Shown: piece after piece, positions 32,972 to 44,460 of the stretch
Layout: every line of letters starts with the position of its first letter
Position numbering within the stretch: the first letter of the stretch is position 1
Assembly (NCBI GenBank): GCA_033782935.1
Contig: JAWQEG010001325.1
Span: 1,054,001-1,118,000 of the forward strand
Length of the DNA stretch: 64,000 nucleotides
DNA from: Petrolisthes cinctipes
Lineage: Eukaryota; Arthropoda; Malacostraca; Decapoda; Porcellanidae
Reading direction: 5' to 3'
Notes under the pieces: generated by a model
Told to the model about the DNA's origin: nothing
Databases searched by the model: none
What the model saw: only the letters and a program-made list of their open reading frames with translations
Translations under genes and position numbers: made by a program

Positions 32972-35900
32972 TGATTGCCGGCTGGATGTCATCTCCTGGA
33001 ATGTATGTGGTATCACCAGTTATGCTAAGCTCACTCAACTCAAGGCCTATGTTTTTCGTCATCATCCCAGTGTTATTTTTCTCCAGGAAGCATTTCCAGG
33101 ACGGCCGCTCGCTGCTGGGCAAGCTCCTCCTCTCTCAGGTTATGTGCCATATGTTCATCTGGTAAGGAATGGTCTCCTGACTTACATACATAGCTCCTTG
33201 CCACATCGCCTTCTCCGTACCTCCACTGATCCTGACATGACCTTTCAGCTATTTGAGGTTCTACCTGGGAATGGAGTACTCCAACTATGTAATGTCTATT
33301 CTGCCCCAGCTAGACTCACTCTTGAGGCTCTTCCTTCTCCAACAGTGCGTGGTATGGTGTATATGGGAGATTTTAATGCTCGGCATTCTGATTAGGGTGA
33401 TGGTACTGGCTCTATTAATCGTAATGGTGTTTGTCTCCTTTCATACATCCGCAAGCATCATCTGACACACTGGGACACTGGCGGTGCCACTCATTGCCGG
33501 GGAGGTACTCTGGATTACATCCTCTCGTCTGGCCTGATAGCATCTCAGGTCCAGTGCTCCTCTGTGCCAGACTTATTCTCTGATCACATTGCTCTTCGGT
33601 TTCATTATTCTCTAACTGCTGGGTCGGGTGCTTCAGCCACTCGTTTGCGTATTGCTGTGCCCCCTAAATATTGCCCGACTTACATCTTATTTATGGCCCA
33701 TGTATTCCCTACATTTGACATATCATCAGCTGAACAGTTGTACTCTGATCTTGTATCTGCTACTCATGACTTTTATAGGCTATACGTCTCCCGGCCACAC
33801 CTCCAGCATCGCCATACTGCCCACTCCTGGATGCTGGATTCACGTATACAGGAGGCAAAGGAGGAGGCTGAACGTGATGGCCTATTGTTTCAAGCCAACC
33901 CAACCCCTGACCTACTCCATCGTTACCAGATGTCTAGGGACGCTTTAGTTGCCCTGCAGGATTGTGCTCACACTGAGTCTTGGCAGCGGTTCACGGACAG
34001 CATCAACCAGCAAACAAGTGTGGCTTCTATGTGGCACCTCATCCGTCGTGTTGTTAAAAAGACACCGGCCACTGCTCGTCATCACACTCCTGCCGACTAT
34101 GCCAAACAACTTGTTGATGCCTGGTCAGAACAATCTACCCAAGCCAGTCTACCCATCCACATACAAGATGCACTCGCTTCCCGTGCTGCTGTCCATCGGC
34201 TACGTCTAATGTCTGCTCTGTTACAAGATGATGACGATGATGCAGAGGAGATAACTGAGGAGGAGTTGCGCCGTGTTCTCTCTCGGGGTAAAGCTTCTTC
34301 CCCTGGTGATGATGGTATTACTTATGCTGTGCTGCGTCTACTTCAACAAGTTCCTGGGAACCCTCTACTTCGACTGTACAATCTTTGTCTTCGTGACGGT
34401 TGTGTACCTCGAGCCTGGACCAGCAGCACAATAATACCCATCCCTAAGCCCGGCACTGCGAAGTTCAGGCCTATTTCCCTTACTTCCTGTTTCTGTAAGG
34501 TTATGGAGAGAATCTTACTCAATCGTCTCATGTACAGACTGCAGGATCGCCTTTCTCCATGGCTGTTTGGTTTCCTTCCCCAGCGGAGCACACATCACTG
34601 CCTAGTCGACCTGTACTCTCGCCTTTCCAGGGATAGTGTGGTGGCCTTCATTGACCTTCGAAGTGCCTTCGATGTTGCTAATAGAGACGTCATTTTGGAT
34701 CAACTGGTTGACTTTGGGATAAAGGGTAATCTACTACGGTGGATTCGGGGCTACCTGAGTAACAGGACCTCCCATGTGTTTTTCAGTGGTGCACTCAGTC
34801 CTTTGCGCAGTTTTCATCTTGGTACGCCTCAAGGTGGTGTTCTCAGCCCATTGTTATTTAATATTCTGATGCATCGGTTGCTCACTTCTCTCCCTGATAT
34901 TCCTGGAACTACAATTACATGCTATGCTGATGATATCTGTGTTCATTCTACCTCACCAAGGGATCTCCAGCGGTTTCTTGACTCCTTCTCTGTGGTCTCC
35001 TCTCACTGTGGCATTATTGTCTCCCCAGATAAGAGCAGAATATTCACCTGCCGCCTTCCTCAAGCTCAGCCAGTGTTCACCATTGGAGGGACTGTCATTC
35101 CCATGTGTTCCCAGTACTGCTACCTGGGTGCGCCAGTCAATATTTGGCCGATTGTCCCTGCCAGACCTCAAGACCATCCCATTGTCCAGGACTTATTGGG
35201 TCGTCTCCAGCGCCGACTTACACCACTTCAATGGCTATCTAACAACTCCTCGGGCATCTCCATCCCAGTAGCCAGAACCATCTATATTGCTTTTATCCGT
35301 TCAGTTGTTGATTACCTCTCCCCTGCTTTGATTCAACTTCCCAGGGCTACTCTGGAAACTTTAGAAAAATTTCAGAATAGAGCAATGAGAATAATTCTCG
35401 GCTGTCCAATGTCGACCAGGATAGTGAACATGCAGCGTGAGTTGCGTCTTCCCCCATTAATCGAGAGAATTTATTGTAATGTTACTGGCTTCACTGTCAA
35501 GTGCCTCCATTTCGCACATCTTTCACCCCATTACTCTCAGTTAGTCAGGACTTCTCTTAGACCAAACTACCCGGTCCCTCCCATACTGCCTGCTGGACGT
35601 ACTCTTATAAGGTCTGTTTCCTCTGTGCTCCGTGGTCTTAATATAGATATAATGGTTGCAGACGTACCCACAGGGCCCCCTCCATGGATGCTACCAACAC
35701 CTGATGTGAGCTTTACACCTACTTCCAAGTCGGAGCTGCCTTCTCTACAGCGGCAGTTGGCTCTAGAACACATAGAAACAGTGACTTCCTCCATCACAGA
35801 TCCATACTGCCTCTACACTGATGGCTCATTGCAGGTGGATGGTGCAGCAGGTTGTGCTGTTTTCTCGCCTGACCTGGAGTCACCTCCAGGGGGCTGGGTT

Positions 35901-36653
35901 GGCCGTCGTCTCTGTAACCACTCTAGCTCAACATTGTGTGAACTGTATGCCATTCTGGATGCTGTTAGTGTTGTTTGTCAACGTGGAGTGAATGCTGCCA
36001 TTTTTTGTGACTCCAAACCTGCCCTTCATTCCCTCTCTAGTGTTCAGCCCACACACTCTACTGTTGTTCAGCAGATTTTATCGTTTTTGGCCTTATTGCG
36101 TCATCGTAAATTGACTGTCAAATTTTTATGGGTGCCATCCCATGTAGGTTTACGTCACAATGGTACAGTTGACAGACTCGCAAAGGAAGCCTGCCATCTG
36201 CCTCCTCGTGGTGCTGGACGTCCTCTCTCCCTGACATGTTACCTCTCTAAAGTCCGCTCCGCCGCTCTCCTCCCTGTACGGCGACGCAGGGATGCAGAGA
36301 GGCCCTTCAGCATCTCCATCACCCATTACGAGTCTGTATGCCGTCACAAATATTCCTACCGTCGTCGAGGCCTCATGGTTCGGAGGCACAATGTAGTCTC
36401 TGCTCGTTTGAGGCTTGGTTACCGGCCACCGTGGCAGGTTGCTGGGATGCAGGGTGAGCCTCCCTTCACTGAGTGTCGCTTGTGTCGAGCGCCTCGTGCT
36501 AACACTATAGAGCACTATTGCCTAGCCTGCCCCACTGTCCGACACTTGCTGCCCCAGGGCCTGCCACTTGATGTGGTTTGCCGACACCTACTGAACCATC
36601 AGGTTCTGGAGGAACTTCTGGTGCGCCACCCTCGTTTTGGTGGATTTAAGTAG
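32955..36653 (+). pseudogene. Family B ORF2 (endonuclease, RT, RNase H), one stop codon
   Basis: The endonuclease starts with DVISWNVCGI (about 32985) and has YMGDFNARHSD near 33360. The next codon is TAG (33393-33395), where B3 has an amino-acid codon. After the stop a 1029-codon open stretch (33564-36653) runs to the natural end. Reverse transcriptase motifs are FIDLRSAFDVANRD, GTPQGGVLSPLLFN and the catalytic CYADDICVHS. RNase H has YTDGSLQ, ELYAILDA, FCDSKPAL and WVPSHVGLRHN. A C-terminal finger reads CRLCRAPRANTIEHYCLAC. Apart from the stop, all catalytic motifs look intact. Confidence 0.92.
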
Positions 36654-36829
36654 GTCATGATGTAAATATTTGTCTGTATGCTTGTGCTTCATTCTGTTAT
36701 GTTTTCGTGATGTGTGTGTGTGTGCGCATGTGTGTGTGCTTGTGTGTGTGTGTGGTCATTGGGTTCTTGTGAGTCCCGCCTACCCTTGTGTACTGTTGTC
36801 TGCCTATTGACTGACGCTACGGCGCAATG

Positions 36830-36866
<37 letters not shown>

Positions 36867-37042
36867 AGCCTGTGCTCCAATTTTTTGTAATGCTGTATCT
36901 CTTGATCTTTTGCCACGGAGATTACAGCAACGTGAATAACAAGCTGTATTCCTGTGTATCATAGGCTACACACCAGAGAGGGCTTGTGCTCACACTGCAT
37001 CACCTTTTTTTTCGAGTGAGTAGGCTAGTATGAGGAGTAGCC

Positions 37043-37884
37043 TACTATACGTTTCAGCGCCGGACAGACGGTGTTTTTCGTAAATATCTCTTAAACGAAT
37101 CGTTGTATCAATATAATATTTCAGCACACTGTCTTTAACACCCGGGCGTAATTTATGGCTGACATACCATATTACTATATGTGTTATGTTAGGAGTTTAC
37201 TGAGTGATATTAAGCCTAATCCAGTCATCATATCTAAGGCGTTATAGAGAATCGGACGAGTGTGGGGTACTCGTGTAACCCCTCCACCAACACCCCGAAA
37301 TCCCCCCACCATACCTTCCTTCCCTACCCCAATATCTCATTATCCCCCTCCCCGTTTCACTCTTCACCATCCCTCTTCCATTTTTTTTTTCTTTTATGAC
37401 AGTATGTACAGTATATACGTATCGTTCATTAGTAATATTGTTTAATACAGTTACCGTTGTGTGTGGACATGAAAACCAGAGTGGGTCAAATTACCATTAA
37501 AGCAATAGCTTGGTTTTGGGCAACCAAATATAATCGTTCATTGTTGCTTCATGTGTTCTTTACCTTTTTAAATAACCAATTTATGCCTTAATTGAATATT
37601 CACAGTCTCCCGTATCCCCTCCCCCTCTCTCTGAGGTATGAGGTACCCCCCAGTCCGAGGCTATGACTCAAGTAGTGACAGGGTAGAAATCATTGACTGC
37701 CGAGGCGCACCTATTAGCAACAATGTTGTCCATTTGCCCCCGTGGATGCAGGACAGTGTTTGTTCTTCGTCTTGCCACATTGTACAAACGTGAAAGGCAG
37801 TGATGATGAAGACGATGACGTTTTCCTTGACAGTGATTGTGAATAAATTTTGTTTTATCATGTTTGCATCATTAAATCCTACAC

Positions 37885-37965
<81 letters not shown>

Positions 37966-38651
37966 GGTGATAATATAAATATAAAAGGGACAAGTCAACA
38001 AAATAACATTATAATAACTAGACCAAGTTGACATTTTTAATGAATAGGTACACAGTATCTAATAACTTTTCCTAGAAGGTCCAGACCACAGGTAATGCCA
38101 GTACATCGTGTTCACTTGCATGGTTGACCATAAGGACTGCAAACATGGACCTTCTACATACTACATGTATGTAAACATGCTGTTGTACAGTGATTGTCAA
38201 AGTTAAATAAGTCTTGCCTCTATAGAATTGTACTGCACCATACTCTTAGTTAATAATCATATCTATACATATACATCTACATAACATTTTAATATATACT
38301 ACAGTGATGGAAGAAATAGGGAGGGCCACGAGTGATGAGGGAGGCGATGAGCTAGGGGGAGAAGAGGAGGAGGGAGGGGTGAGAAGGGGGGGATATAGTT
38401 GTGGTTAGGAATGGTTTGGGAGGGTGTTGGGGGGGCCACACTTTCCTTCGAATGCGTCAATATGACTGGCTGGCTTTGTGCTATTTTTCACGAGTAAACT
38501 CCTCGCATAACTCATATAGAAATATGGTATGTCAGCCATAAATTACGCCCGGGTGTTAAAGATAGTGTGTTGAAATATTATATTGATACAACGATTCGTT
38601 TAAGAGATATTTACGAAAAACACCGTCTGTCCGGCGCTGAAACGGATAGTA
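37043..38651. mobile_element. 1605-bp TA-flanked TIR transposon in the right arm
   Basis: Body 37045-38649. The ends read inward CTATACGTTTCAGCGCC and CTATCCGTTTCAGCGCC. The match continues through GGACAGACGGTGTTTTTCG for at least 130 bp with very few differences. TA duplicates at 37043-37044 and 38650-38651. The left palindrome arm shows the empty site GCCTAGG with a single TA (30693-30694). Inside are C-rich and G-rich blocks, a long (TA)n and a short acidic frame end (GSDDEDDDVFLDSDCE, about 37798-37845), but no convincing transposase. Possibly a deletion derivative of a Tc1/mariner/pogo-type element. Confidence 0.9.
37886..37961. repeat. (TA)n microsatellite
   Basis: About 75 bp of pure TA repeats inside the 1605-bp transposon. 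Confidence 0.95.
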
Positions 38652-39215
38652 GGTAGTAAGTAAACATCTTTGCACACTCACACACACACACTCTCTCTCT
38701 CTCTCTCTCTCCCTCATTGTATTATTATAATACAGCAATATAATACATTAGACAGCAATTATAATATTATAACATTGTCAACTAGTTAATACCGGTTCTA
38801 GATTTAACGGTTATTGGCAGCCTTAGTAGGTGGGTGGCAGAGGAGGGTAGGAGTGGGAGAGAGGTGGGGTGAGTAGGATGGACCGGGGTAAAGAAGGAGG
38901 AGGAGGGAGGAGACTAGGAGAGGCGAAGTGTTAAAAATTTGCTGTGTGTCTATCTGTCTGTCTGCCTGCCCGTGTGGAGTAATAGATGCATGATGACTCA
39001 GCAGTTCCTCTGCTTATCACTCATTCATAACAGTTTATCCCAGCAAAATCAGATGCATAATCAACTACTGTTTAATACTGAGGCTGTTAAAAGCAATAGG
39101 TTGAATCGTACGTTTGGCAGCCCGGCGCCAGCGCGCCGCGCCACACCGCACCACACCACACTCACAGATAGATAGTAGTTCACTCTTTTAAAGGTTTTAA
39201 AGTTATTCTGTAACG

Positions 39216-41077
39216 TACAGCTGGTCACACTTCCATGAGGCCCACCCAGCGTTATCAACGTTGGCCGAGATAACCCCGAAACACTAGTTGTGAGCTCTGC
39301 TCGCTCGAACCATTCACTTGTGGGAGGGAGAAGGAAGTAAGGAGGGATTTGAGGAGGGTAAGGGGGGTGCCTATACAAGAGAGGTGAGAAATTATTCTTG
39401 GGGAGGTGAAAAATGAGTGAAAGCTTTAATGAAAATACACCCGGTTATCAATTATTTATATACCGATATTCGTGTCAATAATTAACATAATTAAAGGTAA
39501 GATTAACTTTTTCAAATTATGATGTAACACAAAAACAACTGAGGTAACATTCTTGTACATTTTTTTCGTATAATATACAATGGTTATTATCAAGCACTAA
39601 ACGCTGAAAAATACTTTCACAATAACTGAATAAGAATCATGAACCAGAATGCTCTTTATTAAATGAAGTAAATGTGAATACCTTTATATTACATGTGTCA
39701 AGTGTGGATACCACTAACACACTTCCATTTCCCCCGTATCTACCTAACAGTTTATAAGCGTGTCAAATATCAAGGCTCTCATTATCCCTCACGTGATAGC
39801 AACCTTGTAATATTCTGAATACTTTTAATAATAGCCTGTTGTATTGAATATAGTGAAAACATGCTGTTTGGTAATTTACTATGAATCCCTCGGTATTTTA
39901 TCTGTTTCTAGGTAGCAAAAATGTTTATTTTGGCAGATAATACATGTGAGCAGAGGCCAGGGAGATGCGTCTGGCACCCACAGGCTTGTCAACTGTATTT
40001 TTTTTCTTTTTTTTTTGCATTAATTAGAGACTGACGTTGACTCTAGTCTCCTTAGCCCACATTAGTTTTGATACTCCAAGAGGATTATGAGTTGGTTGAA
40101 AACCACTAAACTGGTAAGGGTATTGAAGACTGAGTGTGGAAATATTCCCTCTCCAACATGTTGGTAGTCCTGATGACTTGAAGATGTGTAAGGTGGTGCA
40201 GTCAGTCAGTTCACAAGACAAGGTGTATATGGAAATTCACACTAATATCAACCTTGTAGCAGAAGACAGTAAAGACCAATACGGCATCAAATACAACGGT
40301 GTGAGTATTGGGAAGGTGTTTTATGATGGGAAACACAGGATTTCAGACCTTAACACGCCTTCAATAATGTTTAATATTAAGAAATGTTGAAAATGGTTGC
40401 CAGCTTCTTTATTAACATGTTCGATAAAACCTCAACTGTGCATGAAATGCATTACTTGATGGAACTATTACAATGTTTAAATATTTATGAATATAGTTCT
40501 CTCGCAACTCATGACAGATAAAACCAATAGAATATCTGTCACCAACATTATTATGTTGTGTGTGTGTACTGGCTTATATATATAAGTATATTACATGCAC
40601 ACAGAAAATAGAGATACACACAGAGAAGAGAGATACAGAGCAAATAATAATTTTTGCTACCAAAAGACAAATTAAAAACAAGGGTTTCATAGTCAAATTC
40701 CAATCATTCAATTCAACAGGCTATTATTAAAAATATTCAGAATATTACAAGGCTGATACCACGTGAGGGATAATGAGAGCCTTGATATTTGACACGACGA
40801 TTATAAACTGTTAGGTAGATACGGGGGAAATGGAAGTGTGTGTTAGTGGTATCAACACTTGACACATGTAATATAAAGATATTCACATTTACTTCATTTA
40901 ATAAAGAGCATTCTGGTTCATAATTCTTATTCAGTAATTGTGTAAGTATTTTTCAACCTTTAGTGCTTAATTTTAACCATTGAATATTATACGAAAAATG
41001 GATACAATAATGTTACCTCAGTTGTTTTTTGTGTTACATCATAATTTGAAAAAGTTAATCTTACATTTAATGATATG
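39216..41077. mobile_element. Second copy of element T (right-truncated)
   Basis: Reverse complement of 28267-30128 by the palindrome. Its inner end is at 39216-39218 (TACAGCTGG), and its outer end is missing beyond 41077. Confidence 0.85.
40136..40390 (+). other. 84-codon frame in second T copy, function unknown
   Basis: Identical in translation to the frame at 28954-29208, as expected from the palindrome. No independent evidence of function. Confidence 0.3.
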
Positions 41078-41578
41078 CCCTCGTTCTCTCTCTACCCGTT
41101 CATAATCTCCCTCTCTTTCCATCCCACTACTATCATCTTTCCTTTCTCAGTTATTTCTTTTACCTATTTCTCCCCACCATTAATCCCATGCTATCCCCAC
41201 TCCCTTTCTTACTTCCCCCATCACCTTTCCTCACTCATTCCTTCCTACCAAGCCATCCACCAACCCATTCCACCCTTACCCCTAACCTCCCTTCTTACCA
41301 ACCCATCCTCCCCCTACCCCCACCAGTCAGTCAACACACATAACTTCAAGGTCAGTCAGTCAGGAAGGGTGAGGCAGGGAGGGAAGAATAGAACAGTAAG
41401 CAAGCAGCTGTCATGACGGCCTTGACCGATAGGCGGGAACACCCCCTCCCCCCCCACACACACACACAACTCTGAAGTAAACCACAGGACCTTACTGTAC
41501 TCCATTACAGTATACCTACTGTATACCCACATCTATAGAATAATGTCTGAGAAGGTAGAGGTGGAGGGCTGGAGAAAA
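41078..41578. other. C/T-rich segment shared with the 54070 copy
   Basis: A pyrimidine-rich stretch (41078-41350) aligns with the complement of about 54500-54870. Shared pieces include CCCATGCTATCCCCACTCC and TCATTCCTTCCTACCAAGCC. It is not coding; the long open frame is a by-product of the composition. The rest, up to the DDE-like gene, has nothing recognised. Confidence 0.6.
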
Positions 41579-43461
41579 TTAATCATAGTCTAGTAACTCG
41601 TCGTCCGCATCCAATTCATTGCTTTGAGATGGTGTTAAATTTGCTGGTGGCAGTCTCTCTTGATGTGAAAGTATGTCCTTAATGTACGGGTATTTTGTAG
41701 TATCAATGTAAGCTAGCAATCGTTTAAGGCTTACAATCTTTGCTTTATTCAGGGCAATGGGCGCATTATATTTTTGTGAGAGTTGTACATCAGCAAGGTT
41801 AAATACGTTTTGCGAGAAGGCTTTCTTCCCTGGCATTAACCTAACAGGATTTAATGGTGCATCACTATAATCCATCCGAATTAAATACCCTTCCTTGTAT
41901 GCATCATCAAAAACAAATACCCTGGCTTCTATGAAGGATACAGATTCACTCTTTGGTTTTCGATTCACTATGTATTGTTTTAACACGTCTATGTTCAAAA
42001 AGTCTTGCTGGCGCATTCTCACAACTGGATACTGATAACGAATCGCATACGAATAATGTTGCAATACGAGTCAAAGTCGTTAATATTACTCTCGCGGATA
42101 AATTTCCTTTCAATATTTCCGAATGCACTGTCACACGGTAAAAAAGAGTGTCCGGGCATGAGATACACATGTTTTATGGTTTTTAATCGGCCACTGTGCA
42201 CTTCGTGGAGATAGTTAAGTATAATATTTATGTTTTTGTTTTGGCCTCCACAATTGTCACTAAACACGATTAGACGTTCGAAAGCCTTCTTATCAAACTC
42301 GATGTCAATCCACTTCCTAAGAAAGCTAGCTATTTCGACAGAGCCACGTCCACCTGTAACCTCGTCCAACACAAACATTGTTGATGTATTTGTCTTGACG
42401 TTATGAATACAAAAATTATACATCCACAAACTTGCGATGGTAGTATGCAACACTTGTGGAGAGTTTTGGTATGGGAATAGTCTGCTGTAAATCTATGCAA
42501 ATAACAGCTACATTATTATTCTTATTTTCCTTCTTCTCCTTCATTAATCGTTGACCTTCTGATGCTTTCGCCTTGTGTTGCCTTAACTGTTCTTGCAAGT
42601 GTTGTCTCGCTGCTTCATCAGTGGCAGATTTGATTGAAATAGTCAATTTATCACAGGTGCTACAGGTGTCGGATTTTGGTGGATGAAAAGCAATATTGAA
42701 TTCATTTGTGAATGTCTTGTGGTAATAACTTTGGGTCACTTTTTCTGTTCCGGGATGATTGACATTCATCCATTCTACATAAAACTGATAAAGTTTAGGG
42801 ATGGTCAAATTACATTCCAAGTAATGCCTGTGAGGGTTTCTTGCTCGACTGTAGTGGCATGTCACTGTCTGTAGTGATTTAATGTGGTCTCTTAACACAC
42901 TGTGCCTTATCTCCTTTGATTTTTCTGGCCGATTCGTGACGGCCACGTTGGTCCAAGGCAGGAACATCGGTTACATTTTGTTTGTTTACTGCCCACATTA
43001 CCCGGTCTCTAGTAACACCAAACATAGACGTGAATGCTGTTCTACACACTGGAAAAGTTTTATTTTGGTACACAACGCTGTATGAAAGATTGAATTCGCG
43101 TTGCTTGCCAGGATTCTCTGGTGTTTTGGAAGGCCAATGTCTTTTTACACTGACTTAACGAACGAGCTTTTGGATATAGGCAGTCTGGGCATCATAGTTA
43201 GCCATAGCCCAGAACTCACTAAAAATTATTCTGATGACAGGAAGGGTCACTCTGTCAAAGCATCCATCATTGCAAGGAGGTCCAATTTGCCGACTAGGCA
43301 TACGCTTCTTTGTCCTGGCACCCACGTATTTTTCTCCCGAGTTTCTATTTTTTTTTAGCAACGTTTCTGGGCCATTTCGATGGTTTACACTTTCTTTTTC
43401 TCCCCATCTGCTGAGGTATATTAGGCTCCTGCCTTGTTGTACGTTCGTCACTGCTCGACAT
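41579..43461 (-). pseudogene. DDE-nuclease-like gene of the 16.84-kb element, several frameshifts
   Basis: The likely start is ATG 43459-43461 (MSSSDERTTRQEP). A basic region follows with KWPRN, then an IGPPCNDGCFDRVT Cys motif, a GVTRDRVMWAV block, a FHPPKSDTCSTCDKL zinc-like pair and a basic coiled coil. The nuclease-like core has VAVICIDLQQTIPIP (first Asp), LIVFSDNCGGQNKN (second Asp) and GHSFLPCDSAFGNIERK (third acidic residue). The layout resembles a multi-copy arthropod/cnidarian protein family with a DDE-type fold that I know only as uncharacterised. Frame breaks near 43350 (A-run), 43140, 42930, 42425 and 42055 show it is dead, or has sequencing errors at homopolymers. Location inside the TIRs suggests it is the element's transposase. 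Confidence 0.62.
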
Positions 43462-44436
43462 TGGACCGGCGTCGTATAAAAAATAATTTATTAGAAAAAT
43501 TCCTTCACTCTGTTTTGTGTGGCAGATAGTGCTATACTGAGAGGTTCGCCCGCCCGCATAATGAAGTATTACACCAGCTTGCTCCTCATTGGTCAGCATA
43601 ATACTAAGAAGGTAATTTTAATTGGCTGGCCACTGTTTTTAAATTTCCCGAGCCATCCTTTCCTCCCTCCCCGTACCTACTCTCTTCTCCCTACCTCCCC
43701 CTCATCCCTCTCTCTCCTTTACTAAGTAAATTTCCTGTAAGGAAGGGTAGGTCGAAAGTCACACTACAACGACACTTCAATTTGAGCCTTAGAGTGTGTG
43801 TGTGTGTGTGGTGGGTGTGTGTATATGCGTGTGTGGTGGGAGAGGGAGAAAGAGAGAGGGAGGAAAAGGAAGAAACACAGAGGTTTGTGTCGACCTACAG
43901 GAAATTTTGTGAGTTCACAAATTATTATCATTGGTTTTAATTAATTATGCATCTTATTCGATGTATTGTCATAATTTTACTAAGAAATATGGAAGTATTA
44001 ACACTTCCCTGAAAATGCAGTACGAAAACTTGAGCTGGTCCGGCCGGGCCGGCCCGGCATCACTTCGTGCTTGCAATAAATTTTCCTCTATGATTTATGT
44101 CAATTTTGTGATAACTACATGGATTTACAGTTTGGTTTTGCAATAAATATGTACATTAATGTTTTTACTCTATAGCAAACGTTCTCAATGGCTAATAAAA
44201 TAATCACGTAAAGCACAAAGTAAATAATAAGTAAAGCGCGCAGTGGCAACATATTTCGCTCAACTGACAGACTGGCCACTCGACTGCCTGTGACGAAACT
44301 TAGTCAGTAGTCACTCTGTTGTATTTCCGAGGTTCTAGAGATGTCTATATGCAAGCTAAGATGATATCCATTTGTTCATTAGATTGAAGAGGAATTGTAG
44401 AAATAATTCCTATTAATAACTCAATTTTAGGGTAGT
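43462..44436 (-). other. Right subterminal region of the 16.84-kb element
   Basis: Non-coding. The outer half (about 43905-44436) aligns in inverted orientation with 54091-54475, showing that it belongs to a repeated element end. It contains a (GT)n tract near 43792-43815 and a GC-rich GGCCGGGCCGGCCCGGC palindromic block near 44041-44057. The strand given is that of the DDE-like gene. Confidence 0.65.
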
Positions 44437-44457
44437 TGGCGCTTGACGAGTTGTAAC
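44437..44457 (-). repeat. Right terminal inverted repeat of the 16.84-kb element
   Basis: The complement reads GTTACAACTCGTC followed by AAGCGCCA. It is followed outside by the AGT duplication and the gypsy RT. Confidence 0.85.
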
Positions 44458-44460
44458 AGT

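Larger units (their letters stand above)
31173..36872 (+). mobile_element. Non-LTR retrotransposon family B, copy B2 (complete, with TSD)
   Basis: Body 31183-36862 (5680 bp). The 5' end is CAGTCTCGCTCC and the 3' end is a poly(A) run (about 36834-36862). The 10-bp duplication CCTTAGCCTG lies at 31173-31182 and 36863-36872. The 5' UTR (31183-31467) contains a (GT)n tract. ORF1 and ORF2 follow, and the 3' UTR has a second GT-rich tract. It is near-intact: one frame change in ORF1 and one stop in ORF2 were found by comparison with B3. It has the I-superfamily layout (endonuclease, RT, RNase H, C-terminal Cys/His). Confidence 0.95.
36882..41077 (-). repeat. Right arm of the large palindrome (with a TA transposon inside)
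   Basis: 4196 bp. Subtracting the 1605-bp transposon at 37045-38649 and its 2-bp duplication leaves 2589 bp, exactly the left-arm length. Its outer end cuts element T short: the last roughly 245 bp of T (28021-28266 in the left copy) are absent here and different C-rich sequence begins at 41078. Confidence 0.92.
27615..44460. mobile_element. 16.84-kb TIR transposon inserted in gypsy RT (3-bp TSD AGT)
   Basis: Body 27618-44457. The left end reads GTTACAACTCGTCGAGTGCCA. The complement of the right end reads GTTACAACTCGTCAAGCGCCA, so 19 of 21 bases agree. AGT flanks it at 27615-27617 and 44458-44460. Outside the two AGT copies, the two halves of one gypsy reverse transcriptase continue in the same frame. 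It contains a broken DDE-nuclease-like gene (41579-43461, minus), a 2.6-kb-arm palindrome, a family B retrotransposon and a 1.6-kb TA transposon. A truncated relative is at 54070-54880. A 3-bp duplication occurs in several DNA-transposon superfamilies (for example Zator, Academ, PIF/Harbinger, CACTA). I cannot assign one. Confidence 0.82.

Noticed and set aside
37661..37993. 110-codon frame on the minus strand of the TA transposon
   Set aside because: Its middle is a translated (TA)n repeat (IYIYIY) and the rest shows no transposase motif.
28267..41077. Reading the whole palindrome as the TIRs of one giant fold-back transposon
   Set aside because: The arms end inside element T on one side without a matching terminus or target duplication. 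The secure termini are further out (27618 and 44457).
43905..44457. Solo gypsy LTR beginning TGTTACAAC
   Set aside because: I first read this and 27618 as LTR starts, but the two lie in opposite orientation, split one RT frame, and are flanked by AGT. Terminal inverted repeats of one insertion explain them better.
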